From assembly GCA_045595705.1 (NCBI GenBank), contig JAZOBA010000065.1, positions 1 to 9,475 of the forward strand: a stretch of DNA of 9,475 bases. Reading direction: 5' to 3'. The notes under the pieces were generated by a model, which saw only the letters and a program-made list of their open reading frames with translations, searched no databases and was not told where the DNA came from. Source of the DNA: JAJPXI01 sp045595705 (GTDB lineage: Bacteria > Bacillota > Clostridia > Oscillospirales > Oscillospiraceae). The first letter of the stretch is position 1, and each line of letters starts with the position of its first letter. The position numbers and the translations under genes were made by a program. Shown here piece by piece: positions 1 to 6,420 of this stretch.

Positions 1-1421
1 CGGATGTAAAATTTCACCGTGGTCATCAATGTTTCAACCGGGATACGCTCATCGTTTCCGTGAACCATGGCGCGCTCCTCCTTGGACAAGTGCATGGCCG
101 AAAAGCGGTACACATGGTTGGAAATAGCACAATAATTTCGAGAGTCACTGCAGGCCATCATCAGATAGGGAGACACGATGGCCTCGGGCCATGTCTGACG
201 GATGGCGGTTTTCAGCTTATCCCATGCTACACAATCGGTCTGCGAACAAGGGGACGGATTGTGGCCACTGACCACCGAAACAGATATTTTATCGTTTTTG
301 ATGATCTTCTTCATGCGAGCCACGGCACTTTCAATGGTATCTGAACCCAACAGGCGCATATTGATACCAAAAGACGCCTTGGGTGGCAGCACGTTGTAGG
401 CCTGACTTCCCTCCATGCAGGTAACCGCCACTGTCGTACGCATCAGCGCGTTCAATTCACCGCCCGACTTCTTCCCAATCAGATCCAGCACTGGACGGAA
501 GCACCACAGGTTGGAAAAAATCATCCGGTACAGGAAAGTGGAGTGTCGGCCCACCGTGTCAAACATTTCTGCAGTGGGTTTGGTCATCTGGTACGGGAAG
601 GGATTCCCTTCGATACGGGTAACCGCCTTGCTGAGCTGACCGAGAATGGTATGAGCCGGCGGTGTAGAGGCATGGCCGCCCTCCGACTCCATGGTGAAAC
701 TCAGGTTGACACCGCCTTTTTCGGCAATGCCTACCATGGCGCACTGGCCGGGTACACCGGGGAAGGTGTGATCCACCACAGCTCCGCCCTCATCCAGCAC
801 AATGGCCGGTTTGACACCCTTTTCTTCCAGGTAAGAGACGATCATGCTGCAGGTTTTTCCGTCAACCTCCTCCTCGCCGGAGAAGGACAGGTACAAATCA
901 TTTTCGGGTACGTACCCCTCTGCCAGAAGCAGTTCCAGCGCTTCCATCACGCCACAAAGGGTGCATTTGGTATCCAATGTGCCGCGGCCCCAGATCACAT
1001 CGTCTTCCACAACACCCTCAAAAGCAGGCTTGCTCCAAAGCTCCTCTTCGGCCGGAACCACATCGTAGTGGGCCATGCAAACCGAGGGGTTATCAGCACT
1101 CTTTCCGGGCAAATGATACAGAAAACCGGTGGGGCCAATCAGTTCCAGTGTACAGGCCGCGCGGATATTGGGAAACCGCTCCTTGAGCAGAATGCGGAAT
1201 TTACCGAATTCTGCCCAGTCTACCTGATCGGAAGCCCGGCTGGAAACTGTTTTGCAGCGGATCATATCCACCATGTCCTGTACGATTTTCCCCCGGGGCA
1301 GGTCAATATCCTCGGCGGTTTCCACCGGGACATCCTTGGGTTTAAAACACAGGGTGCGAACAAGGATCACCAGAACCACTGCCACCACTGCTGCGACAAT
1401 GACAGGAATCAGCCAGGTCAT
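1..1421 (-). CDS. Membrane-anchored M20-family metallopeptidase (PM20D1/carboxypeptidase-like), C-terminus cut by window edge
   Basis: No stop codon is reached before the left edge; 473 residues are visible. Translation shows an N-terminal hydrophobic helix (about residues 4-25), then an M20 di-zinc peptidase domain. The expected metal and catalytic residues are visible: H118 and D120 in AHYDVVP, bridging D150 in GRGTLDTK, catalytic and metal-binding E183/E184 in GEEEVDG, D210 in VLDEGG, and a late histidine H454 in MVHGNDERIPVE. M20 enzymes hydrolyse peptides, N-acyl or N-carbamoyl amino acids; the PM20D1-like branch is about 480-500 residues, so only a short C-terminal tail is missing. The ATG follows the upstream gene's TAA after one base, with a GGGGTGG-type ribosome site inside that gene, so translation is probably coupled. 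The substrate cannot be read from sequence. The anchor suggests an active site at the membrane; which side it faces is uncertain. Confidence 0.9.
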   Translation of the reverse strand, partial: MTWLIPVIVAAVVAVVLVILVRTLCFKPKDVPVETAEDIDLPRGKIVQDMVDMIRCKTVSSRASDQVDWAEFGKFRILLKERFPNIRAACTLELIGPTGFLYHLPGKSADNPSVCMAHYDVVPAEEELWSKPAFEGVVEDDVIWGRGTLDTKCTLCGVMEALELLLAEGYVPENDLYLSFSGEEEVDGKTCSMIVSYLEEKGVKPAIVLDEGGAVVDHTFPGVPGQCAMVGIAEKGGVNLSFTMESEGGHASTPPAHTILGQLSKAVTRIEGNPFPYQMTKPTAEMFDTVGRHSTFLYRMIFSNLWCFRPVLDLIGKKSGGELNALMRTTVAVTCMEGSQAYNVLPPKASFGINMRLLGSDTIESAVARMKKIIKNDKISVSVVSGHNPSPCSQTDCVAWDKLKTAIRQTWPEAIVSPYLMMACSDSRNYCAISNHVYRFSAMHLSKEERAMVHGNDERIPVETLMTTVKFYI

Positions 1422-1422
1422 A

Positions 1423-2076
1423 TTAAGCCCACCCCTTCTTATACATGACGCGGGCGGCACCCAGAGCAATGAGCACACCGACGGGCACCAGAACACCCAC
1501 CGAACCGGCCAACGAAGGAACCGCAAGGAACAAAGCAACCATGAAGATCAGCGGCGCAATGCTCAGTTTCCAGTTCTTGCTGACATAAACCACGGCCAGA
1601 CCGCCAAACAGAGCAGGCAGAATGTTCTCAAAGGCGGGAGCCAACATGGGGGAATTCAACACGGGAGTCAGCATAGACAGCAGACAAACGCCAATCACCA
1701 GAATCAATGTGGTCACAATGGTGCACGTGGCAATGGCGATGGTGGAAATAACCTCACCTTCTTCGGTGCCCGGCTTAACCTCGGCATTCTCCATGGCGTT
1801 CAGCGCACTGGGGGCCTTTAGGCTGGTCAGGTTTCCGGTCACAAAGGCCAGATAGGTGCCGCCGGTACCCAGCATGGGGGTATATGTAATCACTTCGATG
1901 ACACCCACCGTCCAGTAGATGGGAGCCACACCAAGAAGTCCCTTCAGAACGGCGGTTGCTTCGGGCCATGCATTGTAATACAGACAGATGGCGGCAGGAA
2001 CTGCCATAACGACCACCACTGCGGTCCAAATCCAAATCTTACCGTAACGGTCGGTATCCTGCATATAGTTACGCAT
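1423..2076 (-). CDS. Multi-pass membrane protein, probable partner of the DUF5058-like protein
   Basis: This 217-residue protein is almost entirely hydrophobic. Predicted membrane segments lie near residues 14-34, 41-62, 108-135, 149-165, 169-189 and 190-207. Between the second and third is a Gly/Thr-rich stretch (GTGGTYLAFVTGNLTSLKAP, about residues 71-90) that could be a re-entrant or substrate-contacting loop, followed by an acidic loop with PGTEEGE. I do not recognise a named family with confidence. It lies between a DUF5058-like gene (16 bases upstream) and an M20 peptidase (1 base downstream), all on the same strand. A joint role as a two-subunit transporter feeding the peptidase is an inference from this packing. 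The ATG at 2076 has an AAGGGGG ribosome site (about 2083-2089). No cytosolic domain is present. Confidence 0.8.
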   Translation of the reverse strand: MRNYMQDTDRYGKIWIWTAVVVVMAVPAAICLYYNAWPEATAVLKGLLGVAPIYWTVGVIEVITYTPMLGTGGTYLAFVTGNLTSLKAPSALNAMENAEVKPGTEEGEVISTIAIATCTIVTTLILVIGVCLLSMLTPVLNSPMLAPAFENILPALFGGLAVVYVSKNWKLSIAPLIFMVALFLAVPSLAGSVGVLVPVGVLIALGAARVMYKKGWA

Positions 2077-2092
2077 TGTCGTTCCCCCTTCC

Positions 2093-2815
2093 TCAACCGA
2101 TCACCGGCGTGATGAACGCGGCAAAGATCATGGCGCCCACCATGCTGATGGCCAGAGCGTAAGTTTCCAGCCACTTCATATTACACTTCTTGATCAACAG
2201 GCCAATAATACCCATCAGCACCGCCGATACCAACATCACAAACACGGGAATCCATCCGCGCAAACCCATACGGACATTGGCAAATACCATACCAAGGAAG
2301 GCAGAGATCATACCAAGGAACATGGAGGTCATAAACATATCGCCCCATTTACTGTCCTTGTTCTTGATCTTGATCATACCGCCCTGAATCTTCTTCATCA
2401 GAATCGGCGGCAAGATGATACTGGGCATGATGCCAAGGGTCATAACCCATGCAATAGCGGAATAGACCTTGGGGTCGGTCACCATCTCAGCCAAAGAAAT
2501 CCCCAATGCATTGGCTGTAGAAGTGGCGGCAGGCAGTTCATAGGTCAACGCGCCGATGACGCTCAACCGGATCCACGGCAACGGAATACCCAGGAATTTG
2601 GACAGAGTCACAACACCGATCAGAATCGAAATGGCCGGTGCGATGGTAAACACCATCGTGGAAACCACGGTTTTCTTCAGTTTTACAGCGCTGATGCCCA
2701 GCTGTTTGCCCCGACGGTAGGCACGCACCAAAAAGAATGCAGACTGTGCAAGAACGAAAATGATGACACAAATCGCCACGATGTACATGAATGTACTGTT
2801 GGGATTGAATTCCAT
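2093..2815 (-). CDS. DUF5058-like integral membrane protein
   Basis: This 240-residue polytopic membrane protein matches my memory of the DUF5058 family in length and in its core motif. Membrane segments are predicted near residues 9-31, 50-71, 118-139, 159-182, 187-208 and 218-239. A conserved-looking segment containing PWIRLSVIGALTYELPAATS (residues 80-99) sits between the second and third helices; a basic loop (RRGKQLG and following, 34-48) follows the first helix, suggesting it is cytoplasmic. The family's function is unknown to me. The ATG at 2815 is preceded nine bases away by AAAAGGAG (2825-2832), and a good promoter lies upstream at 2863-2891, so this is the first gene of a three-gene unit with another membrane protein and an M20 peptidase. 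Transport of the peptidase's substrate or product is inference from context. Confidence 0.8.
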   Translation of the reverse strand: MEFNPNSTFMYIVAICVIIFVLAQSAFFLVRAYRRGKQLGISAVKLKKTVVSTMVFTIAPAISILIGVVTLSKFLGIPLPWIRLSVIGALTYELPAATSTANALGISLAEMVTDPKVYSAIAWVMTLGIMPSIILPPILMKKIQGGMIKIKNKDSKWGDMFMTSMFLGMISAFLGMVFANVRMGLRGWIPVFVMLVSAVLMGIIGLLIKKCNMKWLETYALAISMVGAMIFAAFITPVIG

Positions 2816-2862
2816 TGTCTCTCTCTCCTTTTCACCCTTTGTTTAATGCAAATAACTTATTA

Positions 2863-2891
2863 ATTATATCGTTTCCCCGCTATTCTGTAAA
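2863..2891 (-). promoter_or_regulatory. Sigma-A-type promoter of the DUF5058/membrane protein/M20 operon
   Basis: On the minus strand, TTTACA (2886-2891, 5 of 6 consensus) and a perfect TATAAT (2863-2868) are separated by 17 bases. They lie 48 bases upstream of the first start codon and just beyond the arcC terminator, so the three downstream genes are probably transcribed independently of arcC. Confidence 0.75.
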
Positions 2892-2914
2892 GAAATTTCG
2901 CCCGGCAAAAGAAC

Positions 2915-2948
2915 AAAAAACGCCCCTGCCAAAACAGGCAGGGGCGTT
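2915..2948 (-). terminator. Intrinsic terminator of arcC
   Basis: A perfect 12-bp stem (2919-2930 with 2937-2948) with a 6-base loop is followed on the minus strand by six U residues (the last two in the stem base). It begins 12 bases after the arcC stop codon and precedes the next promoter. Confidence 0.9.
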
Positions 2949-2960
2949 CAATTCATTGTA

Positions 2961-3902
2961 TTAGTCGCACGTGATAACTGTACCGGTTTTGCCTTCCAGC
3001 GCTTCAATCGCCTTGTCCAAAGAGGTAATGATCGCCTTTTTGCCGGGGTTGGCGGTGACGAACTTCATGCCGGCCTGCACCTTGGGCAGCATGGAACCGG
3101 GAGCAAAATGGCCTTCCTCGCAGTATTTCTTTGCCTCAGCCAGAGTCATGTGGTCCAAATTCTTCTGATCGGGTTTGCCCCAGTTGATGGCAACCTTCTC
3201 CACCTCGGTCAGGATCACCAGAGCATCGGCGTCGATCTGCTCGGCCAGCAACTCAGCGGCAAAATCCTTGTCAATAACCGCTGCAACACCTTCCAGCGAG
3301 CCATCCTCGTTCTCCACTACAGGGATACCTCCGCCGCCGCAGGTAACTACGATGGCCTTGTCGCGCAGCATCTTCACTTCCTCAATCTCCACGATGCGCT
3401 TGGGAATGGGAGATGCCACCACACGGCGGTAACCGCGACCGGCGTCTTCCTTTACATCATAGCCCTTCTCAGCCACCAGCTGATCTGCCTCTTCCTTGGT
3501 GTAGAAGCCGCCGATGGGCTTGGTGGGGTTCTTGAATGCAGGGTCTGCCTTGTCCACCACAACCTGTGTGACGAGGCTGACCACTGGAATGTTCAGATTC
3601 CGGCGGGCCAGAGACTGACGCAGAGCCTGCTGAATGTGATAACCGATGTAACCCTGACTCATGGCACCGCAAACGTCAAAGGGCATGGGGGGCACTACAT
3701 CCTTCGCAGTCTCGCTGGCCAGCACAATGCGGCCAACCTGAGGACCATTTCCGTGAACGACGGTCAGTTCATGTCCGCCGGCACTCAGCTGCGCAACATA
3801 CTCACAGGTCTGCTTGACGACTTCCAGCTGGGCTTCCGCGGTAGGAGCACTATTCTTAGTCTGCAGGGCATTTCCACCCAACGCAATTACGAGTTTGGAC
3901 AC
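2961..3902 (-). CDS. arcC: Carbamate kinase
   Basis: This 313-residue cytosolic enzyme belongs to the amino-acid kinase fold and matches the usual carbamate kinase length of about 310. It interconverts ATP plus carbamate with ADP plus carbamoyl phosphate; in catabolism it makes ATP from carbamoyl phosphate. Visible motifs are IALGGNALQ (residues 6-14), VVHGNGPQVG (48-57), a KPIGGFYTKEE segment of the lid region, CGGGGIPVV, an ADALVILTEVEKV strand-loop and a late PGSMLPKVQA. The start is GTG at 3902, chosen because AAAGGAGG (3911-3918) lies eight bases upstream and the residues after it begin the family's N-terminus. No arginine deiminase (arcA) or ornithine carbamoyltransferase (arcB) gene is adjacent, so the source of carbamoyl phosphate is not shown here. 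It is transcribed alone and diverges from pyrBI, whose product also uses carbamoyl phosphate. Confidence 0.96.
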   Translation of the reverse strand: MSKLVIALGGNALQTKNSAPTAEAQLEVVKQTCEYVAQLSAGGHELTVVHGNGPQVGRIVLASETAKDVVPPMPFDVCGAMSQGYIGYHIQQALRQSLARRNLNIPVVSLVTQVVVDKADPAFKNPTKPIGGFYTKEEADQLVAEKGYDVKEDAGRGYRRVVASPIPKRIVEIEEVKMLRDKAIVVTCGGGGIPVVENEDGSLEGVAAVIDKDFAAELLAEQIDADALVILTEVEKVAINWGKPDQKNLDHMTLAEAKKYCEEGHFAPGSMLPKVQAGMKFVTANPGKKAIITSLDKAIEALEGKTGTVITCD

Positions 3903-3974
3903 GGTAATTTCCTCCTTTAATTTCCTTGTACGGCCGCAAAGGGCCGCACCATTTCCAACATAAGTTTCATGTCA

Positions 3975-4003
3975 AGATTAGCACCATCGAAGTCGATTCG
4001 CAA
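3975..4003 (-). promoter_or_regulatory. Candidate extended -10 promoter of arcC
   Basis: On the minus strand, TTGCGA (3998-4003) and TAATCT (3975-3980) are 17 bases apart, with TG one base before the -10 element, giving an extended -10. Each hexamer is only a partial match (4/6 and 3/6), so this is tentative. A nearby perfect TTGACA (3970-3975) has no -10 partner at suitable spacing. Confidence 0.25.
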
Positions 4004-4088
4004 TCATCAATTTTATATTTTTTTCTCTTTTTTCAAACTGTTGTTTATTTTACACAAATTGGAGAAAAATTTTATTAAATTTTAACAA

Positions 4089-4117
4089 TTTTCATGGTGG
4101 AAAACATGTGTTAAAAT
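4089..4117 (+). promoter_or_regulatory. Candidate promoter of pyrBI
   Basis: TTTTCA (4089-4094, 4/6) and TAAAAT (4112-4117, 5/6) are separated by 17 bases. Transcription would begin near 4124, giving a leader of about 140 bases that contains a terminator before pyrB. Confidence 0.55.
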
Positions 4118-4176
4118 AAGTCCGAAAATTTTTTGAGAAGGCTGTTGCAGCGCTTCGCACTTATTGACCGCTCATC

Positions 4177-4209
4177 AAAAGCGGCGGCCAATCGGCCGCC
4201 GCTTTTTTT
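4177..4209 (+). terminator. Leader terminator (attenuator) upstream of pyrB
   Basis: A 9-bp all-GC stem (4181-4189 with 4194-4202, loop AATC) is extended by AAAA/TTTT to 13 bp and followed by a run of seven T. It lies inside the predicted pyrB leader, 55 bases before the start codon, and no other plus-strand gene precedes it, which makes attenuation the natural reading. A competing smaller pairing, CCGCT (4168-4172) with AGCGG (4180-4184), would break the left arm, and a bulged hairpin sits at 4137-4156. Neither a clear PyrR-binding loop nor an AUG-initiated leader peptide with a ribosome site is present. Confidence 0.8.
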
Positions 4210-4264
4210 CACGGTTTCCTTTGCACCCGCTGTTTCAAGCCGTATTACTAAAGGAGGATGTTTC

Positions 4265-5185
4265 ATGGCAAGAAATCTTATTGACATTGTAGATCTCTCC
4301 GTCGAGGAGATCAACGAACTCATTGCAGTTGCGGAAGACATCATTGAAAATCCCGTTAAGTATCAGGATGCCTGCGCACACAAACAGCTGGCAACCCTGT
4401 TCTTCGAGCCTTCCACCCGTACCCGTCTGAGCTTCGAATCCGCCATGCTGAGCCTGGGCGGCAGCGTACTGGGTTTTTCCTCTGCCTCCTCCAGCTCCAC
4501 CGCCAAGGGCGAAACCGTGGGCGACACCCTGCGCACCGTTGGCTGCTATGCCGACATCGCCGCCATGCGTCATCCCAAGGAAGGTGCTCCTTTCGCCGCA
4601 GCACAGGTCTGCGAAATCCCCATCATCAACGCCGGCGACGGCGGCCACTGCCACCCCACCCAGACTCTGGCCGACCTGCTGACCATCCACCGCGAGAAAG
4701 GCCGTCTGGACAACTTCACCGTCGGTTTCTGCGGCGACCTGAAATTCGGCCGTACCGTCCACTCTCTGGTCAACGCTCTGAGCCGCTATGAAAACATCAA
4801 CTTCGTCTTCATCTCTCCCACCGAACTGAAACTGCCCCGCTACGTGAAGGAAGAAGCCTTGAAGAAGAAGGGCATCCCCTACACTCAGACTACCGATTTG
4901 GAGTCCGTCATGCCCGATCTGGACATCCTGTACATGACCCGCGTACAGCGTGAGCGTTTCTTCAACGAGGAAGATTACCTGCGTTTGAAGGACAGCTACA
5001 TCCTGACTCCCGACAAGCTGGTGAACGCCAAACCCGACCTCTCCATCCTGCACCCCCTGCCCCGCGTCAACGAGATCTCTGTGGATGTGGACAAGGATCC
5101 CCGTGCCGCATACTGGCGCCAGGTCAAGTGCGGCAAGTTCATCCGCATGGCTCTGATTCTGAAACTGCTGGACATCCAGGTCTGA
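4265..5185 (+). CDS. pyrB: Aspartate carbamoyltransferase catalytic subunit
   Basis: PyrB catalyses carbamoyl phosphate plus L-aspartate to N-carbamoyl-L-aspartate, the first committed step of pyrimidine synthesis, in the cytosol. At 306 residues it has the normal length. The carbamoyl-phosphate loop STRT is at residues 50-53 (in FFEPSTRTRLSFE), followed by the mobile loop ending with K81 in STAKGET, R102 in AAMRHP, H130 and Q133 in HPTQTLADLL, R163 in GDLKFGRTVHSL, R226 and Q228 in MTRVQRE, and HPLPR at 263-267. These correspond to the E. coli active-site set. ATG 4265 is chosen because AAAGGAGG (4250-4257) is seven bases upstream and the N-terminus then matches the family; the frame stays open upstream to a TTG at 4133, but that lacks a ribosome site. 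pyrI follows after 16 bases. Codons are strongly biased to C- and G-ending forms (CTG, ACC, GCC), as in well-expressed genes. Expression is probably controlled by the leader terminator. Confidence 0.98.
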   Translation: MARNLIDIVDLSVEEINELIAVAEDIIENPVKYQDACAHKQLATLFFEPSTRTRLSFESAMLSLGGSVLGFSSASSSSTAKGETVGDTLRTVGCYADIAAMRHPKEGAPFAAAQVCEIPIINAGDGGHCHPTQTLADLLTIHREKGRLDNFTVGFCGDLKFGRTVHSLVNALSRYENINFVFISPTELKLPRYVKEEALKKKGIPYTQTTDLESVMPDLDILYMTRVQRERFFNEEDYLRLKDSYILTPDKLVNAKPDLSILHPLPRVNEISVDVDKDPRAAYWRQVKCGKFIRMALILKLLDIQV

Positions 5186-5201
5186 TAAGGAGGATTGACA
5201 C

Positions 5202-5630
5202 ATGAATATCGACAGCATCCATAATGGCGTGGTTTTGGACCACATTCAGGCCGGTAAGAGCATGGAGGTCTACAAGCATCTGCATCTGGACGAGTTGGAT
5301 TGCTCCGTTGCCATCATCAAAAATGTCCGCAGCGCCCGCATGGGCAAGAAGGACATTATCAAGATCGACTCTCCCATGGAAGTGGATCTTGACGTTCTGG
5401 GCTACATCGACTCCAACATCACCGTCAACATCATCCGCAACGGCGAGCGCGTGGAAAAGAAGCATCTGGAACTGCCCCAGAAACTGGTGAACATTATCCA
5501 CTGCAAAAACCCTCGCTGCATCACCACTTCCGAATCCCAGCTGGACGCCATCTTCTTCCTCAGCAACGCCGAGACTCACACCTATCGCTGCGCTTACTGC
5601 GAAACCGAGGAAAGCCGCAAGAAATTCTAA
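5202..5630 (+). CDS. pyrI: Aspartate carbamoyltransferase regulatory subunit
   Basis: PyrI binds nucleotide effectors (CTP, UTP, ATP in the E. coli enzyme) and assembles with PyrB trimers into the allosteric holoenzyme. The 142-residue protein has the two expected parts: an N-terminal allosteric domain (about 1-92, with VYKHLHLD, VAIIKNVRSARMGKKDIIKI and GYIDSNITVNIIRNG), and a C-terminal zinc domain whose four ligands are all present as C101-x4-C106 and C130-x2-C133. It is slightly shorter than the E. coli protein (about 153 residues), with the difference at the N-terminus. ATG 5202 has AAGGAGG (5187-5193) eight bases upstream, just after the pyrB stop, so the two are co-transcribed. It implies a class B, feedback-regulated ATCase. 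Confidence 0.97.
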   Translation: MNIDSIHNGVVLDHIQAGKSMEVYKHLHLDELDCSVAIIKNVRSARMGKKDIIKIDSPMEVDLDVLGYIDSNITVNIIRNGERVEKKHLELPQKLVNIIHCKNPRCITTSESQLDAIFFLSNAETHTYRCAYCETEESRKKF

Positions 5631-5641
5631 TCAACAAAATC

Positions 5642-5679
5642 AGCCGCTGCAGATTTCATTCTGCAGCGGCTTTCTTTTT
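5642..5679 (+). terminator. Intrinsic terminator of pyrBI
   Basis: A perfect 12-bp stem (5642-5653 with 5660-5671) with a 6-base loop is followed by a T-rich tail (TTCTTTTT). It starts 11 bases after the pyrI stop codon. Confidence 0.93.
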
Positions 5680-5683
5680 ATGA

Positions 5684-5714
5684 TTGTATAAAATGCCCTT
5701 TTTTTATCCATAAT
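5684..5714 (+). promoter_or_regulatory. Weak promoter candidate for the DUF421/DUF4363 unit
   Basis: TTGTAT (5684-5689) and CATAAT (5709-5714) are 19 bases apart, a long spacing. A promoter is expected here because a terminator lies just upstream, but the match is poor. Confidence 0.2.
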
Positions 5715-5742
5715 AAAGCCATTCTTTTCCGGAGGCTGTGCC

Positions 5743-6420
5743 ATGGTCATCGCCGTTGCTCGTTCGATCATTCTCTATCTTATCATCGTCATCGGCATCC
5801 GTCTGCTGGGCAAACACCAGGTCAGTGAGCTGGAACCGGCCGAGTTTGTTCTGGCCCTGATCATCGCCGATGTGGCCTCGGTCCCCATGCAGGATTACGG
5901 CATTCCCCTTCTAATGGGAGTGATTCCTATCATTACCCTTCTGTGCCTGTCTATGGTTCTGTCGGTTCTGACCCTGAAAAGTCTGAAACTGCGTGCCCTT
6001 CTGGCCGGGGTTCCCAGCATTCTCATTCAAAACGGAACGGTGAATCAGAAAGAACTGCGCCGCACCCGGATGACTCTGGACGAGGTGTTGGAAGAATTGC
6101 GTCTGCAGGGTTACACGGACCTTGCTTCGGTTCGCTACGCCGTACTGGAGACCAATGGACAGCTGTCCATCCTCCCCTACGCGCAAAAGAAACCCCCTAC
6201 TGCCGAGGACATGGACCTGTCGGTCCGCGACCCCGGTCTGCCACTGGTCCTGATCAGCGACGGACGGCTGATCTCGGCCAACCTGAAACGGTATGGGCTT
6301 AGTGAGAATTGGCTGGACAAACAACTGAAAAAACACGGTGTTTCCGATATAAAGGATGTATTTCTTCTGACCGTGGACGAAGAAAAACAGACCTACTTTA
6401 TCCAAAAGGAGGAATCCTGA
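5743..6420 (+). CDS. DUF421 (YetF-like) membrane protein
   Basis: This 225-residue protein shows the DUF421 architecture. Three N-terminal membrane helices (about 2-22, 33-49, 54-77) are followed by a cytosolic YetF-type domain (about 82-145) and a C-terminal extension. The signature GKHQVSELEPAEFVLALI (23-40) lies between helices one and two; the soluble domain has the GVPSILIQNGTVN strand, MTLDEVLEELRLQGY helix and YAVLETNGQLSILPY segment typical of the family. Biochemical function is not established to my knowledge; relatives in Bacillus and Clostridia are linked to spore membrane proteins (SpoVA-associated 2Duf carries a DUF421 part), so a spore-envelope role is possible but only inferred. 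ATG 5743 has GGAGG (5731-5735) seven bases upstream. Its stop overlaps the start of the DUF4363 gene by one base, so the two are translationally coupled. Confidence 0.88.
   Translation: MVIAVARSIILYLIIVIGIRLLGKHQVSELEPAEFVLALIIADVASVPMQDYGIPLLMGVIPIITLLCLSMVLSVLTLKSLKLRALLAGVPSILIQNGTVNQKELRRTRMTLDEVLEELRLQGYTDLASVRYAVLETNGQLSILPYAQKKPPTAEDMDLSVRDPGLPLVLISDGRLISANLKRYGLSENWLDKQLKKHGVSDIKDVFLLTVDEEKQTYFIQKEES

Larger units (their letters stand above)
3903..4264. other. Divergent regulatory region between arcC and pyrB
   Basis: This 362-base stretch holds no convincing gene. From the arcC side it contains the arcC ribosome site (3911-3918), a small 5-bp GC hairpin (3931-3946) in the arcC leader, and a weak arcC promoter candidate overlapped by an imperfect dyad (3976-4005). 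A strongly AT-rich tract follows (about 4006-4090). On the pyrB side are a pyrB promoter candidate (4089-4117), a bulged leader hairpin (4137-4156), a strong terminator (4177-4209) and the pyrB ribosome site (4250-4257). Confidence 0.7.

Noticed and set aside
543..1448. Plus-strand open frame of about 300 codons opposite the M20 gene
   Set aside because: The minus strand encodes a complete set of M20 active-site residues here; the plus frame has no recognisable domain.
3108..3920. Plus-strand open frame of 270 codons opposite arcC
   Set aside because: It is the complement of the clear carbamate kinase gene and is rich in His/Leu/Gln with no family signature.
3970..3975. Perfect TTGACA on the minus strand upstream of arcC
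   Set aside because: No plausible -10 hexamer lies 16-18 bases downstream; the sequence there is ATGGTG-like.
4177..4209. Reading the 4177-4209 hairpin as a terminator for minus-strand transcription
   Set aside because: No gene upstream on the minus strand would use it: pyrB lies on the plus strand, and the longest T run (seven) is on the plus-strand side.
4133..4264. In-frame upstream extension of pyrB starting at a TTG codon, 44 codons long like the E. coli pyrL peptide
   Set aside because: There is no ribosome site before the TTG, the peptide would run through the GC-rich terminator, and it is fused in frame to pyrB rather than ending separately. An open stretch of 44 codons is not unusual by chance.
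4235..5245. Long minus-strand open frame opposite pyrB
   Set aside because: It mirrors pyrB, whose C-ending codon bias removes stops from the opposite strand. The product is low-complexity Gly/Val/Gln-rich and matches nothing known to me.
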